DNA of 64,000 nt. Source: Mesorhizobium sp. Root102 (lineage in GTDB: Bacteria; Pseudomonadota; Alphaproteobacteria; Rhizobiales; Rhizobiaceae). A model generated the notes under the pieces. The model did not search any database. It saw only the letters and a list, made by a program, of their open reading frames with translations, and was not told where the DNA came from. Both the position numbers and the translations under genes were made by a program. Where the stretch lies: assembly GCF_001425625.1 (NCBI RefSeq), contig NZ_LMCP01000034.1, forward strand, positions 204,551-268,550, written 5' to 3'. Positions 6,893 through 15,699 of this stretch are shown here, piece by piece. How positions within the stretch are numbered: the first letter of the stretch is position 1; every line of letters begins with the position of its first letter.

Positions 6893-9580
6893 TCACCCCG
6901 CGGCCAGCCATTTGCGCGACTGGGCGAAAGCCTTGAAGGCCTTGGCCTCCATCGGGCGACCAAAAAAATAGCCTTGCAGGATATCGCAGCCGAGCTCTTT
7001 CAGGATGCGCGCATGCTCCATCGTCTCAACGCCTTCGGCAACCACTTCGATACCGAGCGATTTGCCGATCTCGATGATCGACGCAACCAGTTGCCGCTGC
7101 GCCACCGAGCCGGTGATGGGCGTGATCAGTTGGCGGTCGATCTTGAGGCGGCGCGGCCGCAGCTTCAGCAGCGAGACGATCGAGGCATGGCCGGTGCCGA
7201 AATCGTCGATCTCGATGTCGATGCCGAGATCCTTGATGTGCTCGATGTTCCAGGTGACCAGATCGTCGTTCTCGTCGAGGAAGATGGACTCCACCAGTTC
7301 GAACGACACGGTTCCCGGCTTGATGTCGAGCTTGCGCAGGCCCTCGATCAAGTCCTTGTCCTCCAGGCGCCTGGCCGAGACGTTGACCGACACGCGCGGG
7401 ATGTTGAGGTGGCTGCGCGACCAGCGCTCGAGATTCTCCAGCGCGTGTTCGAGGACGATGCGGTCGATCAGCGCCACGACATTGAGTTCTTCGGCCACCT
7501 TCAGATAGGCGTCGGGGGCCAGGATGCCGCGTCGCGGATGCTTCCAGCGCGACAACGCCTCGACGCCGACGATCTCGAGCGTCCTGGCATCGAACTGCGG
7601 CTGGTAGTAGGCGGTGAATTCGTGCCGCTCCAACCCGCCCAGGATCTCGTCGGCGGTCTGCTTGGTCCGAACGATCTCGCTCTGCAGCTCTTCGTTGAAG
7701 AACTCGTAGCGGTTGCGGCCGCGGCTTTTCGCCCGGTAAAGCGCGAGATCGGCGTTGACGAGCAGTTGCCTGGCATCGACGCCGCTGTTGGCGGCAATGC
7801 CGATGCTCACTCCGAACCGGCACGGATGGCCGCGATAGTCGACAGGCTGGCGCATCGCCTCGATGATGCGGTCGGCCAGCGCCGCGAGCTGTTCGTCGTC
7901 ACGCCCATGGCTCACCACGACGAACTCGTCGCCGCCGATGCGCGCAACGAAATCGGCTGCGTCCGCATTGGCCTTGATGACATTCGAGGCATGCATCAGC
8001 ATGGCATCGCCGGCGGCGTGGCCGAGCGTGTCGTTGATTTGCTTGAAGCGGTCGAGGTCGAGATGCAGCAGCGCCGTATGGCGGTCCGGTTCGCTGTTTT
8101 CGGCCAGCAGCTCGTCAAGATAGCGGCGGTTTGGCAGGCCGGTCAGAGAATCGTGCAGCGCCGCATACTCAATATGCGCCTTGGCAAGCTTCAGCTCGGC
8201 ATTCTTCGATTCCGTCAATTGGCGCTCGCGCACAAGGGTCTCGTTGAGCAGCACGTCGCTGGTCACGTCCCATTCGGCGCCGATCAGCTTTGGCGTGCCG
8301 TCGATATCCTGGAAGAAGCTGGCGCGCGTGCGCACATGGCGGACCGTGCCGTCGGGGCGCAGGAGCCGGTATTGTGAGGAGTAGAGGCCTTTTTTCGCGG
8401 TGGCCAGATCGAAGTCCCGCAGCGCCCGACCGATGTCGTCGGGATGGATCGTCTTCGCCCAGTCATCATAACCGCGCGGCTTGCCGTCGGCTGGCTTGCC
8501 GTAGATTTCGTTGACGCGGTCATCCCACAGCATTTTGTTGGTGGCGAGGTCGTGTTCCCATACGCCGATGCCCGAGGCTTCCAGCGCCAGCTCCAGGCGG
8601 CCGGACAGGCGTCTGAGCTCGGCATAGTGTTTCTGCCTTTCACCGAACAGCCGCCCGGCAACGAGGATCGGCAGCACCACCAGCGCGCCGGCGAGCGTCA
8701 TGAGCGCCCTCAGCAGCCACTCATTCTTCGGAGCGGCTGGCCAGCCGCCCTTGGGTATGGCCGAAATCCGCCAGGAGCCTGAAGGCAGCTGCACATCGGC
8801 GGACACGGGGTTGCCGGCCACGACATTGTCGCCGCCGAAGAAGCGTTCGCCGCCGCCGCCCAGCGCATCCGCGCCGGTGAGCGCGACATCGATGTCGAGA
8901 TCGGGGTTGGTCAGCCCGCTCGCCGCGTAGAGCCTGTCGACATCGACCACCGCCGAGACGATGCCCCAGAAGCGGTTGCCGCCGCGCGCCGTCGGCACGA
9001 AGACCGGAATGCGCCCGATGAAGCCGCGACCGCCTTGAGTCAGATTGACCGGCCCGGCAAACACCAGCACGTGCAGGTCGCGCGCCCGAAGCGCTGCCTT
9101 GCGTTGGGCCTCGTTCTTGCGATAGTCGAGCCCGATCGCCTTCTCGTTGCCTTGCATCGGGTACATCAGCGAGATGACGAGGTCGGGCGCGCCGGCGATG
9201 TTGCGCAATTGCGATTTCTGCTTCAACAGATTGCCCGCGAGTGAGGCAAATCTCTGCTGGCCCATATAGGGCTCCGTGACGATGGTCGAGACGAGGCCCT
9301 GAACAAGCTGGAGATTTCCGCCTATGTTGCCTTCGAGCTTGGCGCGGATGATGTTGACCTTGGCCAGCACATCGGCGCGCGCCAGTTGATCCGAGACCCT
9401 ACTGTTCTGCTGGTCGGCAAAGACGGCGCAGGCCAAAAGCACGACAAAAGCAATCGCCGCCGGCAAGTTGGCGGACGAAAAAACCGCCTGTCTCAAGCGG
9501 CCGAGACTGAGTTCCGTCGTAACCAATTCGACCCAAATACCTCTCTTGAACAACAGCCCACCGGTCGAATCTAGTAGCAA
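6893..9580 (-). CDS. CHASE-PAS-GGDEF-EAL cyclic-di-GMP signalling protein
   Basis: The protein has 895 residues. Two membrane segments (about 40-56 and 289-311) flank a periplasmic CHASE-type sensor (LMYPMQGNEKAIGLDY). A PAS domain follows at about 330-445, then a diguanylate cyclase domain with an intact GGDEF at 549-553, then a phosphodiesterase EAL domain with EALSRWKHP, IDDFGTGHAS and EVVAEGVET. Both catalytic signatures look complete, so it could make or degrade cyclic-di-GMP in response to a periplasmic ligand. The inhibitory RxxD site before GGDEF is replaced by DAAD, implying loss of product inhibition. The first codons up to residue 17 may be non-coding; a later GTG start is possible. 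Confidence 0.92.
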   Translation of the reverse strand: MLLDSTGGLLFKRGIWVELVTTELSLGRLRQAVFSSANLPAAIAFVVLLACAVFADQQNSRVSDQLARADVLAKVNIIRAKLEGNIGGNLQLVQGLVSTIVTEPYMGQQRFASLAGNLLKQKSQLRNIAGAPDLVISLMYPMQGNEKAIGLDYRKNEAQRKAALRARDLHVLVFAGPVNLTQGGRGFIGRIPVFVPTARGGNRFWGIVSAVVDVDRLYAASGLTNPDLDIDVALTGADALGGGGERFFGGDNVVAGNPVSADVQLPSGSWRISAIPKGGWPAAPKNEWLLRALMTLAGALVVLPILVAGRLFGERQKHYAELRRLSGRLELALEASGIGVWEHDLATNKMLWDDRVNEIYGKPADGKPRGYDDWAKTIHPDDIGRALRDFDLATAKKGLYSSQYRLLRPDGTVRHVRTRASFFQDIDGTPKLIGAEWDVTSDVLLNETLVRERQLTESKNAELKLAKAHIEYAALHDSLTGLPNRRYLDELLAENSEPDRHTALLHLDLDRFKQINDTLGHAAGDAMLMHASNVIKANADAADFVARIGGDEFVVVSHGRDDEQLAALADRIIEAMRQPVDYRGHPCRFGVSIGIAANSGVDARQLLVNADLALYRAKSRGRNRYEFFNEELQSEIVRTKQTADEILGGLERHEFTAYYQPQFDARTLEIVGVEALSRWKHPRRGILAPDAYLKVAEELNVVALIDRIVLEHALENLERWSRSHLNIPRVSVNVSARRLEDKDLIEGLRKLDIKPGTVSFELVESIFLDENDDLVTWNIEHIKDLGIDIEIDDFGTGHASIVSLLKLRPRRLKIDRQLITPITGSVAQRQLVASIIEIGKSLGIEVVAEGVETMEHARILKELGCDILQGYFFGRPMEAKAFKAFAQSRKWLAAG

Positions 9581-9677
9581 ACGCTTAAATTTACCCTTCC
9601 AGGCTGGCGGGAAGTTTCAGTATCTGCCTATGCTGGCATTTCGGTTTGCAGGCTGGATCAGGCGCAATGGACCTGCG

Positions 9678-10571
9678 CTAAAGATTCGCCTCGGCGAAGA
9701 TGCGCGACGCCCAGTCGAGGAAGACGCGAAGGCGTGGCGAGAGCTGTCTGTTTTGCGGGTAGAGCGCCGACAGCGGCGTCGGCGATGGCAGGCAGTCGGC
9801 CAGCACCTCCACGAGTGTCCCATCGGCCAGATCCTTTTCGAAGCGATAGCGCGGCGCCTGGATGAGGCCGAGCCCGAGCCGTGCCAGATCGGCGGCGGTG
9901 TCGGAATTGTTGGCGGCGACGCGGCCCGGCAGCCTGACCTCGCGGGTCTTGCCGCCGACGGTGAATTCGAACGGAAGGATCTCGCCGGTGCGCGACGAGA
10001 CGAAGCCGACCGCCTGGTGGCCATCGAGCGCATCGGGGGAGGCGGGTGTGCCGTGCCTTTCGAGATAGGAGGGGCTGGCGCAGGTGATCTCGCGGATGAC
10101 GGCCAGGCGGCGCATGATCATGCCGCTGTCGGGCGGCTCGCCGACGCGGATGACGCAGTCGACGCCCTCGCGCACGAGATCGACCAGCCGGTCGCTCTGG
10201 CCGATCTGCAGGTCGATGCGGGGAAAGCGGGCAAGGAACTGTGGCAGGCGCGGCAACAGGAAGGTGCGTGTGAGCAGCGTGCTGGCGTCGATGCGCAGCA
10301 GGCCGAAAGGCTCCGCGTTGCGGAAGGCGGCCTCGGCATCCTCGATCTCGGCCAGGATCGACAGGCAGCGCCGATAGTAGGCTTCGCCGTCCTGCGTCGC
10401 GTTCACCTGCCGCGTCGTTCGTTCCAGAAGCCGCGCGCCGAGATGCTCTTCCAGCCGCCGGATCGCTTCCGTCGCGGTTGAACGCGGCAGGCCGAGATCG
10501 GCCGCGGCAGCGGTGAAGCTGCGCCGCTCCAGAACGCGAACAAAGAGCCTCATCGTGTCCAGCCGATCCAT
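9678..10571 (-). CDS. LysR family transcriptional regulator
   Basis: The 297-residue protein has an N-terminal winged helix-turn-helix (MDRLDTMRLFVRVLERRSF, then AAADLGLPRSTATEAIRRLEEHLGARLLERTTR) and a two-lobed effector-binding domain. It is divergent from the SDR/SDR/tautomerase operon, with 102 bases between the starts. It therefore probably controls that operon and itself, as LysR proteins usually do. The inducer is unknown. The family includes many regulators of short-chain dehydrogenase genes. Confidence 0.92.
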   Translation of the reverse strand: MDRLDTMRLFVRVLERRSFTAAAADLGLPRSTATEAIRRLEEHLGARLLERTTRQVNATQDGEAYYRRCLSILAEIEDAEAAFRNAEPFGLLRIDASTLLTRTFLLPRLPQFLARFPRIDLQIGQSDRLVDLVREGVDCVIRVGEPPDSGMIMRRLAVIREITCASPSYLERHGTPASPDALDGHQAVGFVSSRTGEILPFEFTVGGKTREVRLPGRVAANNSDTAADLARLGLGLIQAPRYRFEKDLADGTLVEVLADCLPSPTPLSALYPQNRQLSPRLRVFLDWASRIFAEANL

Positions 10572-10673
10572 GGCCTTTGTTCGCAGTTTCCGAATAGTGA
10601 TGTCAATAGGCGGCTGATTATCCCGAATTGGCTTTGCCTATATCCGTGTCACCAACAGCACGGAGACACTTCC

Positions 10674-11414
10674 ATGACATCTAACCACACCAGAACGGCG
10701 ATCGTGACCGGCGCCTCCAAAGGCATCGGCGCCGCCATCGCACGGCGGCTCGCCCGCGACGGCGTCGCCGTCGTCGTCAACTATGCACGGGGCCGCGCGG
10801 AGGCCGAAGCGATTGTGCGCAGCATCGAAGCCGGCGGCGGCAAGGCGATCGCCGTTCAGGCCGATGTCGCCGATCCGAGCGGCATCGCAGCGCTGTTCGA
10901 CGCCGGCGAAAAGGCGTTCGGCGGCATCGACATCCTCGTCAACAATGCCGGCATCATGAAGACGTCGCCGATCGCGCAGACCGACGATGCTTCGTTCGAC
11001 ACGCAGATCGCGATCAATCTCGGCGGCGTTTTCCGCGGCATGCGCGAAGGGGCGCGCCGGCTTCGCGACGGCGGCCGCATCGTGAATTTCTCCAGCAGCG
11101 TCGTCGGCCTCTACCAGCCGGGTTACGGCGTCTACGCCGCCACCAAGGCGGGCGTCGAGGCGATGACCCACATCCTGGCCAAGGAGCTTGGAGCGCGCCG
11201 CATCACCGTCAACGCGGTGGCGCCCGGACCGATCGAGACCGCGCTGTTCATGGACGGCAAGAGCGAGGCGCAGATCGAAGCCATCGGCAAGACGATCCCG
11301 CTCGGACGGCTTGGCCAGCCCGACGACATTGCCGGACTGGTCTCGTTCCTGGCCGGGCCGGACAGCTTCTGGGTCAACGGACAAATCATCCGCGCCAATG
11401 GCGGCGTTGTCTGA
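10674..11414 (+). CDS. SDR family oxidoreductase
   Basis: The 246-residue classical short-chain dehydrogenase has the cofactor motif TGASKGIG near residue 13, NNAG near residue 90, catalytic Ser in FSSSVVG and YxxxK in YAATKAG. The sequence resembles 3-oxoacyl-ACP reductase-like SDRs, and the basic residues after beta-strand 2 (NYARGRAEAE) fit NADP use. It is the first gene of a three-gene operon (SDR, SDR, tautomerase), 10 bases before the next start. The substrate is unknown. The divergent LysR gene is the likely regulator. Confidence 0.92.
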   Translation: MTSNHTRTAIVTGASKGIGAAIARRLARDGVAVVVNYARGRAEAEAIVRSIEAGGGKAIAVQADVADPSGIAALFDAGEKAFGGIDILVNNAGIMKTSPIAQTDDASFDTQIAINLGGVFRGMREGARRLRDGGRIVNFSSSVVGLYQPGYGVYAATKAGVEAMTHILAKELGARRITVNAVAPGPIETALFMDGKSEAQIEAIGKTIPLGRLGQPDDIAGLVSFLAGPDSFWVNGQIIRANGGVV

Positions 11415-11424
11415 GGAGATGATC

Positions 11425-12318
11425 ATGCAAAAGACAATCCTGATCACCGGTGCCTCCAGCGGCTTCGGCGCGATGACCGCGCGGGGGCTCGCAAGAGCCG
11501 GCCACATGGTCTATGCCTCGATGCGCGACCCCTTGGCGCGTTGCGGCGTGGCGGCAGCCGAGATGGAAGAATTCGCTCGCGACGAGGGCCTGGCGCTCAA
11601 GTCGATCGCGCTCGACGTGACCTCGGACGCTTCGGCCGACGCGGCGGTCCGGCAGATCCTCAACGAGGCCGGCCGGCTCGACGTGCTCATCCACAATGCC
11701 GGGCATATGGGGTTCGGGCCGGCCGAGGCGTTCTTGCCCGAGCAACTGGCGCAGATCTATGACGTCAATGTCGTCGGCACGCAGCGCGTCAACCGTGCGG
11801 CCTTGCCGCACATGCGCTCGCTCGGCCGGGGGCAGATGATCTGGGTCGGCTCGAGCAGCACGCGCGGCGGCACCCCGCCGTTCCTGGCGCCCTATTTCGC
11901 AGCCAAGGCCGGCATGGATGCGCTGGCGCAGAGCTATGCGCTGGAACTCGCCCGCTTTGGCATCGAAACGACGATCGTCGTGCCGGGTGCCTTCACCAAG
12001 GGCACGGAGCATTTCCACCATGCCGTAGCGCCGGCCGATGCCGCGCGTGTCGGCCACTACTGGTCCGGCCCTTACGCCGGTGTCGACCAGCAGGTGCTGA
12101 AAGAGCTGGCTGCACTGGAGCCGGCGGACGCCGATCCAGCCAAGGTCGCTGACGCCATCGTCGATCTCGTCGCGATGCCGCATGGAAGCCGGCCGCTGCG
12201 CGTCCACATCGATCCTTCCGATGACGGCGCAGCGATCGTCAACGGCGTTGCCGACCGCGTACGCGCGCAACTCGTGGAACGGATCGGCCTTGCCGACCTG
12301 CTCCATCCCAAAGCCTGA
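11425..12318 (+). CDS. SDR family oxidoreductase
   Basis: The 297-residue protein has TGASSGFG, a cofactor-binding first strand (MQKTILI), IHNAGHMGFG and the active-site YFAAKAG. ATG 11425 is chosen over the in-frame ATG 11419 because GAGGAG at 11413-11418 is then at normal spacing. It is longer than a minimal SDR, with a C-terminal extension (PADADPAKVADAIVDLVAMP) typical of SDRs annotated as acting on carbonyls or alcohols with large substrates. It is middle gene of the LysR-linked operon. Confidence 0.9.
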   Translation: MQKTILITGASSGFGAMTARGLARAGHMVYASMRDPLARCGVAAAEMEEFARDEGLALKSIALDVTSDASADAAVRQILNEAGRLDVLIHNAGHMGFGPAEAFLPEQLAQIYDVNVVGTQRVNRAALPHMRSLGRGQMIWVGSSSTRGGTPPFLAPYFAAKAGMDALAQSYALELARFGIETTIVVPGAFTKGTEHFHHAVAPADAARVGHYWSGPYAGVDQQVLKELAALEPADADPAKVADAIVDLVAMPHGSRPLRVHIDPSDDGAAIVNGVADRVRAQLVERIGLADLLHPKA

Positions 12319-12348
12319 AATCCACCCTCAAGAGACAGGAAAACGATC

Positions 12349-12561
12349 ATGCCATTCGCCAACATCAAGATGCCGCAGGCCGCTCTCTCCAAGGCGCAGA
12401 AGGAAGAACTTATCCATCGAACCACAGCCATGTTCGTCGACTTCTTCGGCGAGGGGGTGCGCCCTTACACGATGGTGCTGGTGGAGGAGGTCGCCGATGG
12501 CGGCTATGGCCGCGCCGACGAAGTGTTCATCGTGCCGGAAGCCTATCGCGCGAAGGAGTAG
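12349..12561 (+). CDS. 4-oxalocrotonate tautomerase family protein
   Basis: This 70-residue protein begins MPFANIKMPQ. After Met removal, Pro-1 is available as the catalytic base of the tautomerase superfamily. Size and the beta-alpha-beta pattern (KEELIHRTTAMFVDFFGE, then TMVLVEEVADGGYG) fit monomers that form hexamers. It lies 30 bases after the second SDR, with a GAGACAGGAAA ribosome-binding region. Together with the SDRs it suggests handling of an aromatic or keto compound, which is inference from context. Confidence 0.88.
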   Translation: MPFANIKMPQAALSKAQKEELIHRTTAMFVDFFGEGVRPYTMVLVEEVADGGYGRADEVFIVPEAYRAKE

Positions 12562-12817
12562 CGCAAGGCAAGCGACGGCGGTTCGAATTCCCGCACGCAC
12601 CCGTCATATGGCGACTGGTCGCTGCGAACTGCAACGTTCATCCCGGCTGCCGATGTCTTGTTGCGTCTCGGCTTCCCAAACACCGATGCCCCCATTGGGT
12701 GACATGCATTAGGCGGGGTCCGGGTGAACGGTCCCTGGCTGTCCACCTGTCACACCCCTGTTCAGGCGTCTCGGGACACCGCGCTCAGCGACTGCGATAC
12801 AGTCTCATCCGCGTGTA

Positions 12818-13465
12818 TCAAGCTGCATCTGCCGCTGCAAAATGCGCCATCTGGTCTTCGTATGCCTTCACGAAGGCAGGCCGGGCCGTGGCGCGCGCGA
12901 CGTACCCGCGACAGGCGGGATAGTTCGCCAGCCCGTCGAACCGATCGACGAGGCGCAACACGTCCGCCATCAAGATGTCGGCGACGGAGAAACTCTGGGC
13001 GAGCCATTCGCGCCCCGCCAGTACCGGTTCCATGTGCTGGAGCCGGTGAACCTTGAGGAACCCGTCCATCATCTTCCAGGCCGCCGTGTCGTGGCTCTCC
13101 CCCGAGAACACCAATATGGACCAGGGCAGGCTCGCCGCCTCGACCGAATTCAGGGCCGCGAACAGCCATTCCTTGGCGTCGCTGCGACCGCGCGGATCGG
13201 CGGGCAGCAGCGCATCGCTACGCTCGCCGAGGTGCAGCAGGATCGCGCCGCTCTCGAAGATCGAGATGTCTCCATCGGTCAGCCACGGCGCCTGCCCAAA
13301 GGGTTGATGCGCGAAATGCTCGGCCTTTCGATCGCGGAAGGGCGTGCTCTCGACGCGGTAGGGCAACCCGGCCTCTTCCAGCGCCCAACGCACCCGTATG
13401 TCACGCACATAGCCGCGCGGCGTTTCGGGAACCCAATCATAGGTGGTGAGGATCAGGTCGACCAT
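12818..13465 (-). CDS. Glutathione S-transferase family protein
   Basis: The 215-residue paralogue of the 5157-5810 GST has RDIRVRWALEEAGLPYRVE, HQPFGQAPWLTDGD and SIFESGAILLHLGE in the thioredoxin-like domain, and WLAQSFSVADILMADVL in the helical domain. It overlaps the upstream AHSA1 gene by 13 bases, so it is the last gene of an ArsR-AHSA1-GST operon. That placement ties it to an ArsR-sensed signal, in contrast to the two stand-alone GST genes. Confidence 0.9.
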   Translation of the reverse strand: MVDLILTTYDWVPETPRGYVRDIRVRWALEEAGLPYRVESTPFRDRKAEHFAHQPFGQAPWLTDGDISIFESGAILLHLGERSDALLPADPRGRSDAKEWLFAALNSVEAASLPWSILVFSGESHDTAAWKMMDGFLKVHRLQHMEPVLAGREWLAQSFSVADILMADVLRLVDRFDGLANYPACRGYVARATARPAFVKAYEDQMAHFAAADAA

Positions 13466-13902
13466 TCGGCATCTCCAAGGAAAATAGGCAGCTTGTCGAG
13501 GAGACCTCTCCAGCCTTCCTCATGACTTTTGCGCGCATCTTCGTCGGGCAGATGCTCGTGGAGCAGCGTCAGTTCCGTGCCGCCGTCAAACGGCTCAAGC
13601 AGAAACGTTACCAGTGACTCTCGTTCTGGCATTCCGGGCCATTCCCAGGTGAAGACCAGCTTCTTCTCGGGAACCACGTCCTGATAAATCCCGGTGGGAT
13701 TGTGCTCATCGCCGTTGAGCAATCGGAATACAACGCTAAATCGACCCCCCGGTCGCAAGTCGACATCGGCCCTGAGCGTTGGCCCCGCATCGGGACCCCA
13801 CCACTGCATCATCAATGCGGGCTGCGTGATCGCCGCCCAGACCTTGGCGGGCGAGGCTTTGATCCTGCGCACGATGGTCACGCTCGGGAGGCGGCCGATC
13901 AT
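13453..13902 (-). CDS. SRPBCC (AHSA1-like) domain protein
   Basis: The 149-residue protein has the START/Bet v1-like fold pattern of the Aha1 C-terminal family: VRRIKASPAKVWAAITQPALMMQWWGPD, RPGGRFSVVF, and the C-terminal helix HEEGWRGLLDKL. Such proteins bind hydrophobic ligands in a deep cavity. In bacteria they are very often encoded directly after an ArsR-type repressor, as here (4-base overlap at 13899). It is cytoplasmic, and its ligand is unknown. Confidence 0.9.
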   Translation of the reverse strand: MIGRLPSVTIVRRIKASPAKVWAAITQPALMMQWWGPDAGPTLRADVDLRPGGRFSVVFRLLNGDEHNPTGIYQDVVPEKKLVFTWEWPGMPERESLVTFLLEPFDGGTELTLLHEHLPDEDARKSHEEGWRGLLDKLPIFLGDAEWST

Positions 13903-14237
13903 CGTTCGCCACCCTCTTCCACGAGCGTGACAAGTCGATCGAGGCTTACCGTCCAGAGGCGTTCATACCGGTTGAGCCACGCCATCGCCTCTTGCATCGG
14001 CGCGACCGCGAGATGAACCGACACGGTCCGACCGGTTTTGGTCCGTGTGATCAATCCCGCATCGGACAGCACATCCAGATGCTTCATCATTCCGGGAAGT
14101 TTCAGCGAAAACGGCCGAGCCAGCTCGCTCACCGACAGGCCGGGTTCGTCCATCAACTGCAGCAGGATGCCCCGCCGCGTGGGGTCGGCGAGCGCCCAGA
14201 ACGTGCGGTCCATACCGGATGATTTATGCTTCACCAT
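13899..14237 (-). CDS. ArsR family transcriptional regulator
   Basis: The 112-residue winged-helix protein has ALADPTRRGILLQLMDEPGLSVSELARPF and a recognition helix in SLKLPGMMKHLDVL, with a beta-wing TRTKTGRTVSVHLA. No cysteine-rich metal site is seen, which fits the non-metal ArsR group paired with AHSA1 proteins. It is first gene of a coupled three-gene operon and probably represses it through sites just upstream of its start. Confidence 0.92.
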   Translation of the reverse strand: MVKHKSSGMDRTFWALADPTRRGILLQLMDEPGLSVSELARPFSLKLPGMMKHLDVLSDAGLITRTKTGRTVSVHLAVAPMQEAMAWLNRYERLWTVSLDRLVTLVEEGGER

Positions 14238-14253
14238 ATAGCGAAGTATCTAT
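14238..14253. promoter_or_regulatory. Candidate ArsR operator
   Basis: ATAG, 8 bases, CTAT form a short inverted repeat directly at the ArsR start codon. A more distant AGCGAAGTAT (14240-14249) is matched by ATATCTCGCT (14282-14291) as an imperfect inverted pair, which would bracket the promoter. The arms are short, so this is weak. Confidence 0.35.
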
Positions 14254-14388
14254 CGTTTACCCTGGCGGAGTCAACCATTGGATATCTCGCTACGAGAACC
14301 ATTTGCACGACGTCTTGGGTGGGTGAGGTGGCTCGGCGAAGCCGAGACCCAAGAGGTGGCCTTTTCGCAAGCGCAGGCCTTCGCCGCC

Positions 14389-15300
14389 TCAACCGCTCTT
14401 CGTCGTATCAACCCACTCAGCCGCCACTTCGGCAAACATCCAGTCGCGGAACGCCCTGATCTTTTTCTGGCGCAGCGCGCCATCGCGATAGACGACGTAG
14501 TAGCGCGAGGCGGATTTCAGCGCGAGGTCGAAGGGACGAACCAGCCGCCCCGCGGCAAGATCGGCCGAGACCAGCGCGCTTCGGCCGAGCAGCACGCCTT
14601 CGCCGTGCACAGCGGCCTCAACGGCAAAGGTGGCGGAATCGAAGCGCACGCCGCGCTTGGGGTCGACATCGCCAACGCCGGCATGTTGCAGCCATGTTGC
14701 CCAGTCGATGCGAAAGGCATCATGGATCAGCTTGTGATGCCTGAGATCTCCGGGCAGGCGCAACGGATGTTCGCCTTGCAGCAGCTCCGGGCTGCAGACG
14801 GGGAAGACCTCTTCATCGGCAAGAAATTCCGCCGTCACCCCGGCATAGCCGCCTTTACCGTAACGGATGGCGATGTCGATGCCGTCGCTGACGAAATCGG
14901 AAAGCACGCCCGAGGTCGACAGCCGCACGTCGATATCAGCGTTGGCGCGATGGAAGCGATGCAGCCTCGGCACCAGCCAGCGGCCGGCAAAACCGTCCGA
15001 TGTGCTGACATTGAGGATGCCCGTGATGCGGTCAGGCGTGGCGGCGATGGTGGCGGCGGCGATCTGGTCCAGCGCCGTCCTGACTTCCGACGCGTAGGCG
15101 GCGCCCAGCGGGGTCAGGCGCACGGACCTCGCCCCCCGATCGAAAAGCTGGATGCCCAGCCTGTCCTCGATGTTGCGGATGGCGCGGCTGACCGCGCCGT
15201 GGGTCACGTTGAGCTCACCCGCCGCCTTCGAGAAACTCAGATGCCTGGCGGCAGCCTCGAAGGCGGGCAGGGCAGTGAGGGGCGGCAGTCTGCGCGGCAT
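14389..15300 (-). CDS. LysR family transcriptional regulator (GcvA-like)
   Basis: The protein has 303 residues from ATG 15300 (MPRRLPPLTALPAFEAA); an AGGTGG ribosome-binding site precedes it, and longer starts would read through the operator palindrome. The HTH (FSKAAGELNVTHGAVSRAIRNIEDRLG) and LFDRGARSVRLTPLG are typical of the GcvA-type LysR subgroup. The effector domain occupies the C-terminal two thirds. It is divergent from the DUF1127/NmrA pair at 15517, which is its likely target together with its own promoter. Confidence 0.92.
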   Translation of the reverse strand: MPRRLPPLTALPAFEAAARHLSFSKAAGELNVTHGAVSRAIRNIEDRLGIQLFDRGARSVRLTPLGAAYASEVRTALDQIAAATIAATPDRITGILNVSTSDGFAGRWLVPRLHRFHRANADIDVRLSTSGVLSDFVSDGIDIAIRYGKGGYAGVTAEFLADEEVFPVCSPELLQGEHPLRLPGDLRHHKLIHDAFRIDWATWLQHAGVGDVDPKRGVRFDSATFAVEAAVHGEGVLLGRSALVSADLAAGRLVRPFDLALKSASRYYVVYRDGALRQKKIRAFRDWMFAEVAAEWVDTTKSG

Positions 15301-15308
15301 GATCCACC

Positions 15309-15325
15309 TGTGAGCATTACTCACA
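15309..15325. promoter_or_regulatory. Inverted repeat at LysR promoter
   Basis: TGTGAG-CATTA-CTCACA is a perfect 6-base inverted repeat with a 5-base spacer. It contains the LysR T-N11-A pattern and lies 9 bases upstream of the LysR start codon, so it is a good candidate autoregulatory operator. Confidence 0.55.
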
Positions 15326-15516
15326 AATCCTGCACAAAGAGTCGTTTGTCGTCCAGCCCGGAAATGTCCAATCTATAGGTCTAGCAGCGCATCCAGATCG
15401 GATTTCCCATCTCGCCGCTGCGCTGAACGACCAGAAACAGTGTGAGCAATCGTCATGCTCGTCCATCGCGGACGGCGTCGGCACGCCTGCGCCCAGCGAA
15501 ACACAGGAGACGAACA

Positions 15517-15699
15517 ATGAACCCGACCCTCGAATCCATCAGCGCCGCGATGAGCGGCCTTGCACGCAGAACCACGGCAGTCGTCGAGCGCCGCCGCATG
15601 CTGCGCCGGGTAGCGCGCTTCTCGGACCATCGTCTGCACGATTTCGGCCTCGAGCGCGACTGGGACGGCTCCATTCTGCGCAATGGGAGGGCGATATGA
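15517..15699 (+). CDS. DUF1127 domain protein
   Basis: The 60-residue basic protein starts at ATG 15517 after AGGAGA. The C-terminal half shows the DUF1127 signature: RRVARFSDHRLHDFGLERD. In other alphaproteobacteria such small proteins affect RNA turnover and phosphate or carbon metabolism. Its stop overlaps the next start (ATGA), so it is translated in coupling with the NmrA-like gene. Confidence 0.8.
   Translation: MNPTLESISAAMSGLARRTTAVVERRRMLRRVARFSDHRLHDFGLERDWDGSILRNGRAI

Noticed and set aside
12585..12606. GGTTCGAATTCCCGC resembles a tRNA T-arm
   Set aside because: The stem does not pair correctly and no acceptor, D or anticodon arms can be found upstream. It may be chance or a tRNA 3' remnant, which I cannot show.
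14278..15378. A 366-codon plus-strand open frame over the LysR gene
   Set aside because: The LysR reading on the minus strand has a clear HTH and a good start; the plus-strand frame has no domain.
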